DNA of 64,000 bases from Cocos nucifera (lineage: Eukaryota; Streptophyta; Magnoliopsida; Arecales; Arecaceae): positions 434,501 through 498,500 of the forward strand of contig QRFJ01001013.1 in the NCBI GenBank assembly GCA_006176705.1. The letters are read 5' to 3'. The notes below the pieces were generated by a model that worked only from the letters and a program-made list of their open reading frames with translations, did no database searches and was not told the origin of the DNA. The stretch's first letter is position 1. Each line of letters opens with the position of its first letter. Shown here piece after piece: positions 33,930 through 44,945 of the stretch. The translations under genes and the position numbers were made by a program.

Positions 33930-35272
33930 TATTGATGTAGAATCTGATCGATGTTGGATTGATCTCAAGAAAGAACTCAGTAAAGTTTTGGGAAGGAGAA
34001 GTGAGCTTAGAGAAAATGTATCTGAAGGGTTCTTTTTATAGATGAAGCTCGGAGCAGGTTGATAGTGACAGCCGTAGCCATTCGATAGCTAGTCGCTCGG
34101 GGTCATGTAGGATTTATTACAGAGAGGGATGCTATTTGTAGTAGACTGATAGTGACAGTCGTAGCCATCTGATAGCTGGCTGCTCGAAGCCGTATGGGGT
34201 TTGTTATGGAGAGGGGCACCAGCTATAGCATACTAATAGTGACAGCCATAGCCATTCGATACTGAGCCACTCAGAACCACATGAAGGGGTGAAGAGCTTT
34301 GACGTATGTCAATTCCATAGGAGTTTGAACTCCTAAAGAAAATACGGCTAGAGGGGATCATCTGGGAGGAATGCTACTTAAAATTTGAAAGTAATATGCT
34401 AGAAAAATCTAGATGAAGTTCGACTGATGGAGAAGTTCAGAAGGAGTCTGACGGGTGGAGAAGTTTGGTTGAAGAAGTTCAACTAGTGGAGAAGTTCTGC
34501 TGAAGGAGAAGTTCGGAAGGAGTTTAGCTCCTGATAGAATCCAACTGAAGGAGAAGTCCGAAAGAAGTTCGACTCTTGAAGGAATTTGACCGAGGGAGAA
34601 GTCTAGAAGGAGTTTGGCTTCTGGAGCAATCCAACTGAAGGAGAAGTCTGGTAGGAGTTTGGCTCCTGGAGGAATCTGACTGAAGAAAAAGTCTGAAAGG
34701 AGTTGGGCTCCTAGAGTAATCTGACCGAAGAAGAAGTTTGGAAGAAGTTTGGCTCCTAAAGGAATCCGATCGAAGAAGAAGTTCGATAGGAGTTTGGCTC
34801 CTAAAGGAATTCGATCGAAGAAAAAGTCTGAAAGGAGTTGGGCTCCTAAAGGAATCCGACTGAAGAAGAAGTTCGAAAGAAGTTCGGCTCTTGAAGGAAT
34901 CCGATTGAGGGAGAAGTCTAGAAGGAGTTTGGCTCCTGGAGGAATCTGACTGGAGGAGAAGTCTGATAGGAGTTCCGCTCCTGGAGGAATCCGATCAAAG
35001 AATAAGTCTAGAAGGAGTTGGGCTCTTGGAGGAATCCGATTGAAGGAGAAGTCCGGAGGGAGTTCGGCTGCTTGAAGGAGTTTGGCTAGGATTCGATCGT
35101 TGGAGGGAGTCCGAGAAGGGTTCGACCATTGGAGGAGTTCGGCTACTAAAGGAGTTTGGTCGAGGTTCGGCTATTGGAGGGAGAATTCCCAATTAAAGCT
35201 CTTCCATAATTATCAGTCGCATTAGACTAAGCATCAGACTAGATTTTGGTGGGAGCAAGGTTTATCCCCAAC
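33930..35272 (-). repeat. G2 5' LTR
   Basis: 1,343 bp. The + coordinates start TATTGATG (TG mutated) and end CCCCAACA. Layout is the same as 21371-22747: TATA 34033-34040 (- strand), three 75-bp-type units (34045-34285), then 48-bp-type units (34400-35170). The primer site ATTGGCGCTAGAGG lies just below 33930 on the - strand. Confidence 0.85.
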
Positions 35273-35277
35273 AAATA

Positions 35278-36410
35278 GGATTCCACCTTGCGCCACCTTA
35301 GCCCCCCATGGCCCATGCCCTCTTTCTCTTCTATTTTGTGCGACAAAAATCTCTCTCCTAGGTCTTCTCATGCACGCCCTCCTATCCTCTTTTTCTCATA
35401 TGGAAATTAGGTTGTGGACCTAGTCAAATAGGGAATTGGTTTTGATTTCAAAAACTATGAGATAGAGTTTTAGGAAACAAAACCATCCTTTCCTTTGTGC
35501 CACACAATTTCTAATTTTTCTATTATTTTCTTTGGTGGGAAAGAAGGATTTTGTGCACCTCTAGCTACTAGTCCATGCCAAAAATATTGGAGAGGGTGCC
35601 CAAGAGTTGGGCACCCCTTGGCTTGCCCAAATTGGATATTCCTTGACTAGGTATTTGACCTAGATAAGGACTCCTCTATTCCTTTATATTTAGGATGAAT
35701 TTTAGGCTAATTTTTATATATGTTTCAAAGCATTGAGAGGGCTTTTGGGTGTGTGAAAACCACGAAAAAAGAGTTCTTGGGTGTTAGGATATTATAGATA
35801 CAAAAGTAGGTGTCTAGGTGAGAGCAAAGAGAAGAAGAAGAGGGTCTTCTTCTAGGGTTGCTGTATTCATCTCTTCCCTTCCTCCTTTGAGATTTTGAGG
35901 GTGTCTCACTTCTAAAATCTCCTCTCCTCCTTCTCATCTTTGGAAGAATCTAAATCCAGAAGAAGAAGGTATCGGATCAACCATCGAAGAAGGATCAGCA
36001 TAGTACTAGTATACTGTACTGATTTCCTGCATCAGGACTTTTGATCATGATTCGTAGGCTCGTGTGGATGACTCCTAGAGGTCGGATGCATGTGCAGCTT
36101 GCAACATCATCCTCAAACATGGATAAGCAAGTTAGAACATCTAACTTGCATAGATAATAGATTTGATCTATTTTTTTTTATACCTACATTAGATGTAGTG
36201 TATATGTATGTTGATGTGATCAACATGTTTTAGTTTTCTTCTTATATTTTAATTTTTGATTTAATGACATGCCATGATCATGTAATAGGACATTAGATAT
36301 AGGGTATTTTTTGATATTAAAAATTAATTTTGATTAATTTTAGTCTTTCGCTGTCTGATCTTGAAAAAGTTTCAAGATCTAATATTGAAATCCTAGATCT
36401 GGTTCCTTCG
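35278..36410 (+). repeat. C2 5' LTR, second part
   Basis: Resumes the LTR left at 21370 after G2 and its target duplication. A candidate TATA, CTTTATATTTAGG, lies at about 35682-35694, followed by a pyrimidine/purine-rich leader with GAAGAAGAAG (35825-35960). It ends TTCCTTCG right before the primer site. Total LTR length without G2 is about 2.5 kb. Confidence 0.68.
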
Positions 36411-36412
36411 AT

Positions 36413-36425
36413 TGATATCAAAGCC
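36413..36425 (+). other. C2 primer binding site (initiator Met tRNA)
   Basis: TGATATCAAAGCC, matching the usual Copia site TGGTATCAGAGCC at 11 of 13 bases, both differences being G to A. Confidence 0.7.
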
Positions 36426-38390
36426 TAGATTGATTATTATATGATTATATGTATATGTTTAGATTATTTTTTAAATTAGATCTAATTTATAATCTTTTTA
36501 TTAAATTTAAAATTAAAAATTTTGATCACACGAACTGCTATAAGGTTATCCTGCTGTAAGATTTATCCCTTACAATAGAGAGGTTATCCTAGTTCATATT
36601 GATCTATTTTTTATCATGAATTTATTAGATATGATCTAATTTTATTTATAATTTATTAGATTTAAAATAGTTTTAAATCTAAAAATAAAATTAGATTGCA
36701 CGGACTGCTATAAGATTGTCCTGCTGTAAGGTTTATCCCTTACAGTGGAGTGGTTGTCCTAGTACGTGCTGATTTAAAATATTGATCATAAAATTTTAGA
36801 TTAGATCTAAGAGATTTTATGATCTAATTTAAAATATTTTAATCTAATTTTAATTATCATAAATATGTTAGATTTGATTTAAGATAATTTATGATTGATT
36901 ATAGTTAAAACTGTTTCAATTACATGAACCTATTTTGATTATATCTACATTAGTTTTATGCTCATCTCAACTTGGTTGATAGAGCCATGTTGCAAAAATA
37001 TTTTATAAACATAAAAATCATTTTTGAAAAGTCAAACTCCAACCCTCAGCCTAAAACTTAATTAAAAATTAAGAAGTTATTTAATTAGGATCCAGGATTG
37101 TGAATTAAAGATCTTAAGATACAAATCATAACACATTGGATTAAATGGGTTAGTGGGGATTAGGTCCATTAATTAGGTTAGACCTAGGGTTAGATTAAAG
37201 AATGGACTTAATTAGAGAATTGACTAAATCTAATCAATTATTGTCTTAGATTAGATCAAGGATTCTCTAGATCAATTACAATAGTTGTAGTTGGTCAAGT
37301 CCATATCTTTAATAAGATCCAAGATAGACTTGATTCTTGGCTACACGGTCTAGCACGAACTATTAGGTTGATCTAATCAAAACTAATTAAACAAGTTGAT
37401 GTGTAAGGTAAACCAGACTGATGGTTTTTAATTGGCAGTCTGCTTATCTGATCATTTCTGATAGTGTCTAAGGCAAGCTTTGGCAGACCCTCCTATTGAT
37501 CGAACTTACCTGACCTCTTGGTGAAATAATGTTTTACTCGAATCACTTGACTATTCAAGCTGACTCATGTCAGCTAGGTAAATCAGTATGACTAATTTAA
37601 GTGCTCCTAAACCAGCCTAATAATGGTCTCCCTTAAGCTGACTTGGTGAAGCCAGTGGAAGGATCATGACAAGCTGGTTCATCTGATCTTTTCTCATCTT
37701 TAAATTAAATCCTCTAAAATTATTAGGTTCCTAAAATGAAATAGTTATTATAATAACTAGATCATAGCCTTCCATTAAGTGGATGATAATGGGTTTATTA
37801 TTTGGATAATCATTAAAGACCCATAGGCATGGTGCTTATCCGCTAATGAAATTATCATTCACAATATGATTTCTTGACCATGTCTCTCTAAATGGTGATT
37901 AGGTTGACCAATCATTGTTGGACTTAATTATTCATTAGTTGGATGGACCAAGTATGATCATATTAATGGTTGGACCTAACCGAAACTTTTAGTGGAGATC
38001 CTAGCCTCCTGAAAAGATACTTGGGGCAAAATTAAAATACTAAAAATTATTTAGAGAAATAATTGGTTATGAACCTATCCTTAAATGCACATAGGTTGAC
38101 CAACCATAGTTAGGCTTATATGCAGTCTATGTAGATTCTCTCACCCACTAAGGAATTAAAAAAATTTCTTGAATTGGAGGTAGAGGCTACCAGTTCGAGT
38201 AAAATAATGGAAGAACCTTTTGATTAAAGTTCAAATCTTTAGGTTTAATGAATCAATTACTAGTTAGGCTTTTGGTTCTCCTTTATGTAATAAACCCAAA
38301 TCATAATTGCTCTATTTACTATTAGATAGTGATATACTTATGGGACCCAACTTCGATAACAAGTATTGAAAGTTGAATATTGTTCAGCAG
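36426..38390 (+). other. C2 leader, no intact gag
   Basis: Long AT-rich, non-coding. An 80-bp direct repeat, offset 170 bp (36525-36610 and 36695-36780), contains GCTGTAAG..TTTATCCCTTACA, itself able to form a stem. The N-terminal and capsid parts of gag, expected before 38390, are not recognisable. Confidence 0.55.
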
Positions 38391-38760
38391 CACGAAGTGG
38401 TTCATGGTGGGGCCTCTATGCCCAGTTTAAACATAAGAGCCAAGAATAACCTAGATCAGGTAGAATGCTTTTACTGTAAGAAGTAGGGTATTGGAAGAGG
38501 AATTGTCCTTAATATCTTGATTCTCATGACCCCAATAAGTTGAATAAGAGAGATGAGCAAATAGTTGCTGATCAAGGATGTTATATGATAATATCTTATA
38601 ATTTTTCTATTTGTGATACTTCTACTTGGGTATTGGATATCAAAAGTCTAGTCCATATTTGCAATACATTGCAAGAACTTCAAGTTAGTAGAAAATTTGA
38701 AAATAATGAATGATTCTTTAATGTTGGAGATGGAAGGTCTGTTCTAGTTCTAGCTATGAG
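38391..38760 (+). pseudogene. C2 gag knuckle and protease remnant
   Basis: A Copia nucleocapsid knuckle is split by a stop and a frameshift: CFYCKK at about 38470, then YWKRNCP in the next frame. At about 38625 comes WVLDIKS.VHICN, where the normal Copia protease motif is LDSG/LDTG. The catalytic Asp remains, but the following residues are altered. Confidence 0.6.
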
Positions 38761-38989
38761 AATAGTTCAACTTATTATCAATACAAATATTATTTTTTTA
38801 AATAAATATCATTATTGTCCTTCTTTTTTGATGAATATAATCTCTGTTAGCCTTTTGGCCAAAGATGATTATCATTTATCTATAAAGAAAAATTATTGTG
38901 ATATCATTATGAATGATATTACAATAATGCAAGGATAATAAAGAAATGGTATTTATATTTTATCATAACCTATGAGTATAATGTACACT

Positions 38990-39626
38990 TTTAGAAAACA
39001 TCCTAGATTAGATAATGTCTCTGATATCTACTTGTGGCACTGTAGGCTAGGTTATATTAACAAGAATAGGATAAACAGGTTGACCTAAGAGGAAATCCTC
39101 AAAGTAAGTGATTATGAATCACTTCCAACCTATGAGTCCTATCTTCTTAAAAAATGATCAAGTCATCATTTACTGAAAAAGGTGAGAGAGCCACTGAGCT
39201 TTTAGATCTAGTACATATTGATGTATGTGGATCAATGAGCATAAGTGCCAGAGGTGGATATTTCTACTTCATCACTTTCATAGATGATCTGTCCAGATAT
39301 GGATATATCTATCTGATGAAACATAAATTAGATTCATTTGAAATATTCAAAAGATTTTGAAGTGAAGTAGAAAAATAAATTAGAAAGAATATTAAAACTC
39401 TTTGATCGGATCGAGGAGGTGAATATCTACCCAATATCTAGGAGAGAATGGGATTCTCTCACAGTGGACTCCTTCAGGAACACCACAGCATAATGGTGTA
39501 TCGAAAAGAAGAAATCAAATCTTATTAGATATGGTTCGATCCATGATAGGATTTGCTAGTCTGCTTGTTTTATTTTGAGGTTATGCTCCTGAGACCGCAT
39601 GTTATATATTGAATAATGTACCGAGT
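38990..39626 (+). pseudogene. C2 integrase, N-terminal part
   Basis: The zinc-binding entry LWHCRLGYI lies near 39030. The core starts with ELLDLVHIDVCGSM (39195-39240, first catalytic Asp), then FYFITFIDDLSRYGYIY in the only long open frame (39154-39360). The second Asp segment SDRGGEY (39405) is preceded by stops. The gene ends at 39626 within the segment before RT, where C3 begins. Confidence 0.75.
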
Positions 39627-41868
39627 TGTTAGAAAGGGAAGGGTAAATTAGATGCATGTATTTTAAAACTATTTTGAAATTGTAGTGAAATCAAATAGAT
39701 TATCTATTTTTATCATGCACTAAATTAGATCTAAAACCTTTCCTAACATAGATCTAAGACATATAAAATCTAAAATTAATTATGAGATCAGATCTCATAC
39801 CTTATCGTGGGTCAAAGAACTCCACAGCTGATGATCAAAACTTGATAGGTTCCTAAAGCCGCACAAATGTCCGGCCTCTACAGATATCCACATGAGATCC
39901 GATCTAATCCAAGACTTATCTATCTTCCCAGGATACTAGCTCTCTTGCAGAGAAGATCTTTTGATGATTGATTTGAACCTTCTTCAGATCTAGAAGATGA
40001 TCTTCAGTCGAAGAGCAGTGGAGGTAGAAAAAAAAATAGTAGCAGCATAGCTTTCTTCCTTGGAGTACCATGCCTTGTACTAATGAAGTTTTCCCTTTAA
40101 ACTTGGAAGGAAGGATGCCAACAAGTCTTTCTCTCACTCTAATATCCAACCAAATTTTGTTCAGATCAAAAAGACCCCTTAAAGATGTCCCAAAGATAGA
40201 TCTTTTTAAGGGGATGCCTAGAAGAGTCCTGATAGAGTCAAATTCTATCAAACATTCAAATTAAATTTTAAATTCAAACCAAAATTCATCCATATCCAAA
40301 TGAGAGGATAAGTGATCAACCAAGAGATGAAAAAACATAAAAATGTCATGCAAATCTGAAATTTGCATGAGAAGAGAAGGGGTGTGGATACAAGGATGGC
40401 GCATGGAAGAGTCCTTCACAAAATGGACTCTTGGGTTTTGGATTGAGCTTCAAACCAAAAATAATTTGGTTTAAACCTAAATACCTATTTGAACCTAATC
40501 TAATTAAATCTCTAATCAGATTAAATTCTAATTTAATTAAGATTTAATTAAATTCAAATTCAGATCAAATCAAAAATTGATTTGATGACAATTGAGTCAT
40601 CTCATAACTCAATCAAACCAAACCCAATTCAAGTCAAACTGAATCCAATTTAATTAGAATTGATTTAAAACTTATTTCTCAATCTAATTGAGTTTAATTA
40701 GTAATTAAATTACTAATTTATCCTTCTTGAGTTAATTATCAATTATATTGATGATTATACCCTTAACGATTAACAATCATTGATCAATCATCGGATTAGA
40801 CAGAAACCTCTTTTGTGTGTGACCCCATAGGTTCTATTCTATCTGATAGTGAGACACATTATGATCTCTATCATAATATCATCAAAATTTTTTTCTATGG
40901 GTTGGAACAATTCCAACACTATCCATCGAGAATTATCAATCATCAAGATGATGCTCGTCGGTCCTACAATCCACCAGTGACACCTAGCAGTATGTAGTGG
41001 CAACCCAATAGAATGAAAGTATGAATCTCTAGGTATGGTTATCACATGATTTAGTCCTTCTATCGAAAATCCCAACTTGATGGAGGTCATGGACAGCTCG
41101 TCAAACCCCATCGTCAGTCATATATAAGATTGGCTCGATTTGAGTTTTCTTGTGAATCTTGTGAAAACTCCTTTCCAGTATTCACCTTGCTTTGGCCAAA
41201 GACTTAGCGAACTCAGTCTCATGAATCACAAAGGATTATACCTTTTCTACTAAGATCGATAGATTCCATCTAAGTACATTTTACTCTCAACAGTGAATCT
41301 GAATCCACCATAGCCAACATACATAGTAAGATTCCAAATGTCTAGGGATCAAGTAGACGTGGAGTCAAACTATAGCAGTCTCACTGTAAATAGCCAATGC
41401 ACCATAGGTCAAAGAACTAGTCATACCACTGTAGCATCGAGAATACCACTGACAAGTGAGTAGACATCTAAGTGATTTCTCGTAATGGTCACGCTCAGTG
41501 CAAGTTGTTCTCTAACAATCACCTGCATTATCATCCTTGTGTCACCACACTACATACTCGAGACTCATCTATCCATGAAGAAGGTGATCATGCACCAATC
41601 TAACTAGATCAATCACTATTCTTTATGATGATCCTCCAATTGAGAGCATTTAGAAATTAACCACTAATAGTGTATGTCTCAAATTCTCAACACCTTGAGA
41701 ATATGCAAAATCATCTTTGTTAATTTTTAGGACAAATCATGTACACATAAATTTGACTGAAAATAAAAATACCCTTTATTAATAATAAAAGTTTTATAAG
41801 TTCAAATACAAGCTCTGAAAAATAAATGTGTCAGCTAATAATTAACTTTCTAAGGCACACATCTAACA
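39627..41868 (-). repeat. C3 3' LTR
   Basis: 2,242 bp with matching ends TGTTAGA (39627) and TCTAACA (41862-41868). It is AT-rich with no gene. It directly follows, on the - strand, the polypurine tract. Confidence 0.78.
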
Positions 41869-41882
41869 AACTCCCACTTGAT
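41869..41882 (-). other. C3 polypurine tract
   Basis: The - strand reads ATCAAGTGGGAGTT and then TGTTAGATGTG, the classical Copia arrangement. Confidence 0.75.
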
Positions 41883-42560
41883 CTAAAGCCAATTAGCCAT
41901 AAACCTAAGATCCATCTTTTCATGATGAGCTCCAGTCTTCTGCTGGCTTAGAGGCTTTGTTAGTAGATCTGCCACATTCTGTGTGGAGTTGACTCTTTAC
42001 ACCTCGACGAACTACTTCTCAAAATATTCACGTATAATATGGAATCGCCGTTCAATATGCTTAGACTTCTAATGAGATCTAGGCTCCTTAGCAAGAGCTA
42101 TGGCGTCATTGTTGTCACAGTGCAGTGCAATGGCATCTGATGACATCACACCCAACTCTGCAATGAATTTCTTGAACCAGAAGGCTTTCTTAGCAGCTTC
42201 AAAGGCAATGATGTATTCAGCTTCCATGGTCGAATCTGCAATGACCAGTTGTTTGAAACCTTTTCAACTAACCGATCCACCATTACATAAAAAAATACAC
42301 CCCAATGTAGACCTTCTATCATCGATATCGGACATGAAGTCTAAATCAGTGTATCCTTCCACTTTTAGCTTCGAAGCTCCTCCAAAAATCAAGAACAAAT
42401 CCTTAGTTCTTCTCAAGTATTTAAGGATGTTCTTTAGAGCTATCTAGTGCTCTTTGCTTGGATTTGACTAATACCTGCTCGTGACACTCACAGTAAGAGA
42501 TATATCAGGTCGCGTACACAGCATGGCATACATGAGACTTCCTATAGTCGAAGCATAAGA
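41883..42560 (-). pseudogene. C3 RNase H
   Basis: C-terminal domain of Copia pol. The - strand gives TKDLFLIFGGA and YTDLDFMSDIDDRRST (first acid segment), ADSTMEAEYIIAFEAAKKAF (Glu segment), LHCDNNDAIALAKEP (Asp), KHIERRFHIIREY and VADLLTKPLS, in the expected order. At least four stops interrupt it. The + strand frame at 42100-42447 is only its shadow. Confidence 0.85.
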
Positions 42561-43510
42561 GATCTTGCTCATGTTCTAGATTTCTTTAGATGTGTCAGGA
42601 CACATCTTCTTCAAAAGATGAATGCCATGCCTAAGAGGTAGGAGACCTCTCTTGGAGTTTTCATGCTGAACCGCTTTAGTACCTCCTCTATGTACATTTG
42701 CTATGAGAGTCCTATCATTCTCTTAGATCTTTCCCTATAGACCTTAATACCAAGAATGTAGGAAGCTTCTCCTAGGTCTTTCATAGAGAATTTTTTTGAC
42801 AACCAAACTTTGACCGATGTTAGCATGGAAATATCATTCCCAATCAGAAGGATGTCATCTACATACAATACGAGGAATGTGACAGTGCTCCCACTGACCT
42901 TTTTGTATACACATGGCTCTTCCTCATTTTTGATAAAATCAAAAGATTTGATCACATCATTAAAGTAAGTGTTCCAACATCACGATGCTTGCTTAAATCT
43001 ATAAATTGACCTTTGCAGCTTGTAGATTTTGTGATCACTATCATCAGATGTGAAACCCATAGGCTGCTCCATATAGATATCTTCTTCTAGATATCCATTT
43101 AGAAAGATAGTTTTTATATCCATCTACCAAATCTTATAATTATAATAGGCTACAATTGCAAGTAAGATATGGATGAATTTCATCATAGCCACTAGCAAAA
43201 AGATATGTTGATAGTCAATGCCTTCGCGTTGACTATAACCTTTTGCCATCAGCCTTGCCTTATAGGTCTCTACCTTACCATCCAACCCAATTTTTTTTAT
43301 AGATCCATTTACACCCAGTAGGTATAATACCTTTAGATGGATCTACTAAGGACCATACTTGGTTGGAATGCATCGAGTCAATTTCTGACTTCATTGCTTC
43401 CATCCATTTCTCGGAGTCTACATCTAACATCGCTTCATCATAGATTTTGGGATCATTCCTAATGTCCCTATCTTCCATAAGAAACACTTTTTTTAGATCC
43501 TTCATAAGTA
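42561..43510 (-). pseudogene. C3 reverse transcriptase
   Basis: Open pieces at 43505-43275 (MEAMKSEIDSMHSNQVWSLV, the RT entry) and 42955-42701, which carries VLYVDDILLIGND. The catalytic YVDD is intact (about 42863-42852) and is followed by FSMKDLGEASYILGIK. Between them, 43275-42956 is full of stops. It is a dead gene by frame, not by active site. Confidence 0.85.
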
Positions 43511-44560
43511 TACCTAAGTATCCTTTCGGAGGATGGGAGACCCTATTTGATCTACAAGGTGAAGGTGGTATTAAATTTACTAGCTCATTACTAGGTTCAG
43601 GTTCTTGGACTTGACGCTATTCAGAGACTTTCTCTTCGAGTTCAATCTTCCTTCCACTACCTCTATCTTGGACAAACTTCCTTTCCAACAAGATAGCATG
43701 ACGGCTCACAATCACATTGTGATCCTTTGGAAGATAAAAATAATATCTCATAGATTTCTTAGGATATCCTATAAAATGAGTCCTAAGTGACCTAACCTCT
43801 AACTTATCCATCTGTTATCATTTGACATAAGCCGAACATCCCCAAATCTTAAGATACCCAAGAGATGGTTTCTTACCATACTATAACTCATATGGTGTGG
43901 CAGGAACATATTTAGAGGGAACTCGATTTAATAGATGAATAGTAGAAAGCAACACATGTCCTCATAAAAAGATCAAAAGATTTATGAAGCTCATCATGGA
44001 TCGGACCATATCTAATAGGATCCGATTCCTCCTTTCAGATATCTCGTTGAGTTAAGGCATCCCTGAAGGTGTCCATTATGAGACTATGCCATTATCCTTA
44101 AGATAAGTCCAAAATTCTCTACTGAGATATTCTCCTCCTCCATCTGATCGAAGAACCTTTATGGATTTCTCGGTTTGCTTTTCTACTCCACATCTGAATT
44201 CTTTAAACTTTTCAAAGGTATCAGATTTATGATGCATCAGATATACAAAATCATACCATGAAAAATCATCGATAAAGGTTATGAAGTAGAGATAGCCACT
44301 CCTGGCCTGTATATCAAATGATCCACACACATCTATGTGTACCAGGGCTAATATCTTCGCGGCTCTTTCTCCATGTCCTACAAAGGATAGCTTAGCCATC
44401 TTTTCTTGAAGACATGACTCACAAATTGGATAAGACTTAGAAGTCAATGACCTAAGAAGGCCATCTTTCTTCAATTTGTTAAGTCTGTCCTCTCCAATAT
44501 GACCTAGCCTGAGGTGCTAGAGATTCCTTTGGCTAATCCTATCTTTAAGTCTCTTAGACC
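43511..44560 (-). pseudogene. C3 integrase
   Basis: The entry contains CESCLQEKMAK (zinc CxxC, about 44420). The core has VHIDVCGSF (first Asp) and LRSDGGGEY (second Asp), both in the 132-codon frame 44474-44076. The third acidic segment and the following RNRILLDMVRSMM are broken by stops. The C-terminal domain is seen at 43811-43617 (THFIGYPKKSMRYYFY). Confidence 0.83.
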
Positions 44561-44759
44561 CTATGGCATTCATAATTTGCTCGTTAATATTAATATTCGC
44601 ATCTTCATACAAATGATAAAGTCCATCAATTAAAAAGGCATGTGCAATAATTTTATTTCCAAAATAAATTGCACAAAAGTCTCTATTAAAATGAAAATCA
44701 TAATTATCCTGTGCCAGCATAGATATAGAAGCTAAGTTTCTACTGGCTTTAGGTACATA

Positions 44760-44945
44760 ATAACAATCTTTTAAAAATAAACTAACTCCTGACGATAATC
44801 ACAAAAGATAAATTTTGATGGCTACAGCAGCAACTCTTACCCCATTGCCAACTCGGAGAGTAATCTTGCCTTCCCTTAGCCCTCTAGCTTCTTTCAGACC
44901 CTGCATGAAAGTACACAAGTAAACACTAGAACCAGAATCTAGAAC
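44760..44945 (-). pseudogene. C3 protease, cut by V1
   Basis: The - strand starts VLDSGSSVYLC (44944-44910), the Copia protease active site with LDSG intact, and continues to the spacer before integrase. The upstream part is missing because V1 begins at 44946; AGAAC at 44941-44945 is the predicted target duplication. Confidence 0.7.

Larger units (their letters stand above)
21371..35272 (-). mobile_element. G2: internally deleted Gypsy element with nested A2
   Basis: Both LTRs and gag are present, but the gag runs straight into the integrase C-terminus near 26775: protease, RT, RNase H and the integrase core are gone. A 116-bp repeat remnant and a 3.1-kb satellite-like array occupy the 3' region. 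Target duplication ACTAG (21366-21370) versus AATAG (35273-35277), one mismatch. A2 sits inside gag. Excluding A2, the element is about 8.4 kb, over a third of it array. Confidence 0.83.
20012..39626 (+). mobile_element. C2: Copia retrotransposon, 5' half, with nested G2 and A2
   Basis: Visible parts: 5' LTR split by G2 (20012-21370 and 35278-36410), primer site, long leader, gag knuckle, protease and the first part of integrase. The element breaks off at 39626, where C3 is inserted, and the remainder should lie beyond 64000. Integrase before RT is the Copia order. The expected target duplication is GTGTA (20007-20011), partner outside the window. Confidence 0.75.
39627..44945 (-). mobile_element. 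C3: Copia retrotransposon, 3' half
   Basis: Order on the - strand: protease, integrase, RT, RNase H, polypurine tract, 3' LTR. The left end lies in the integrase of C2; CGAGT at 39622-39626 is the expected target duplication. It is truncated at 44945, where V1 has inserted into the protease. RNase H and RT motifs resemble the Tork/Angela branch, by resemblance only. The 5' half should lie beyond 64000. Confidence 0.8.

Noticed and set aside
42100..42447. 115-codon frame on the + strand
   Set aside because: Shadow of the C3 RNase H gene on the - strand, which has clear motifs.
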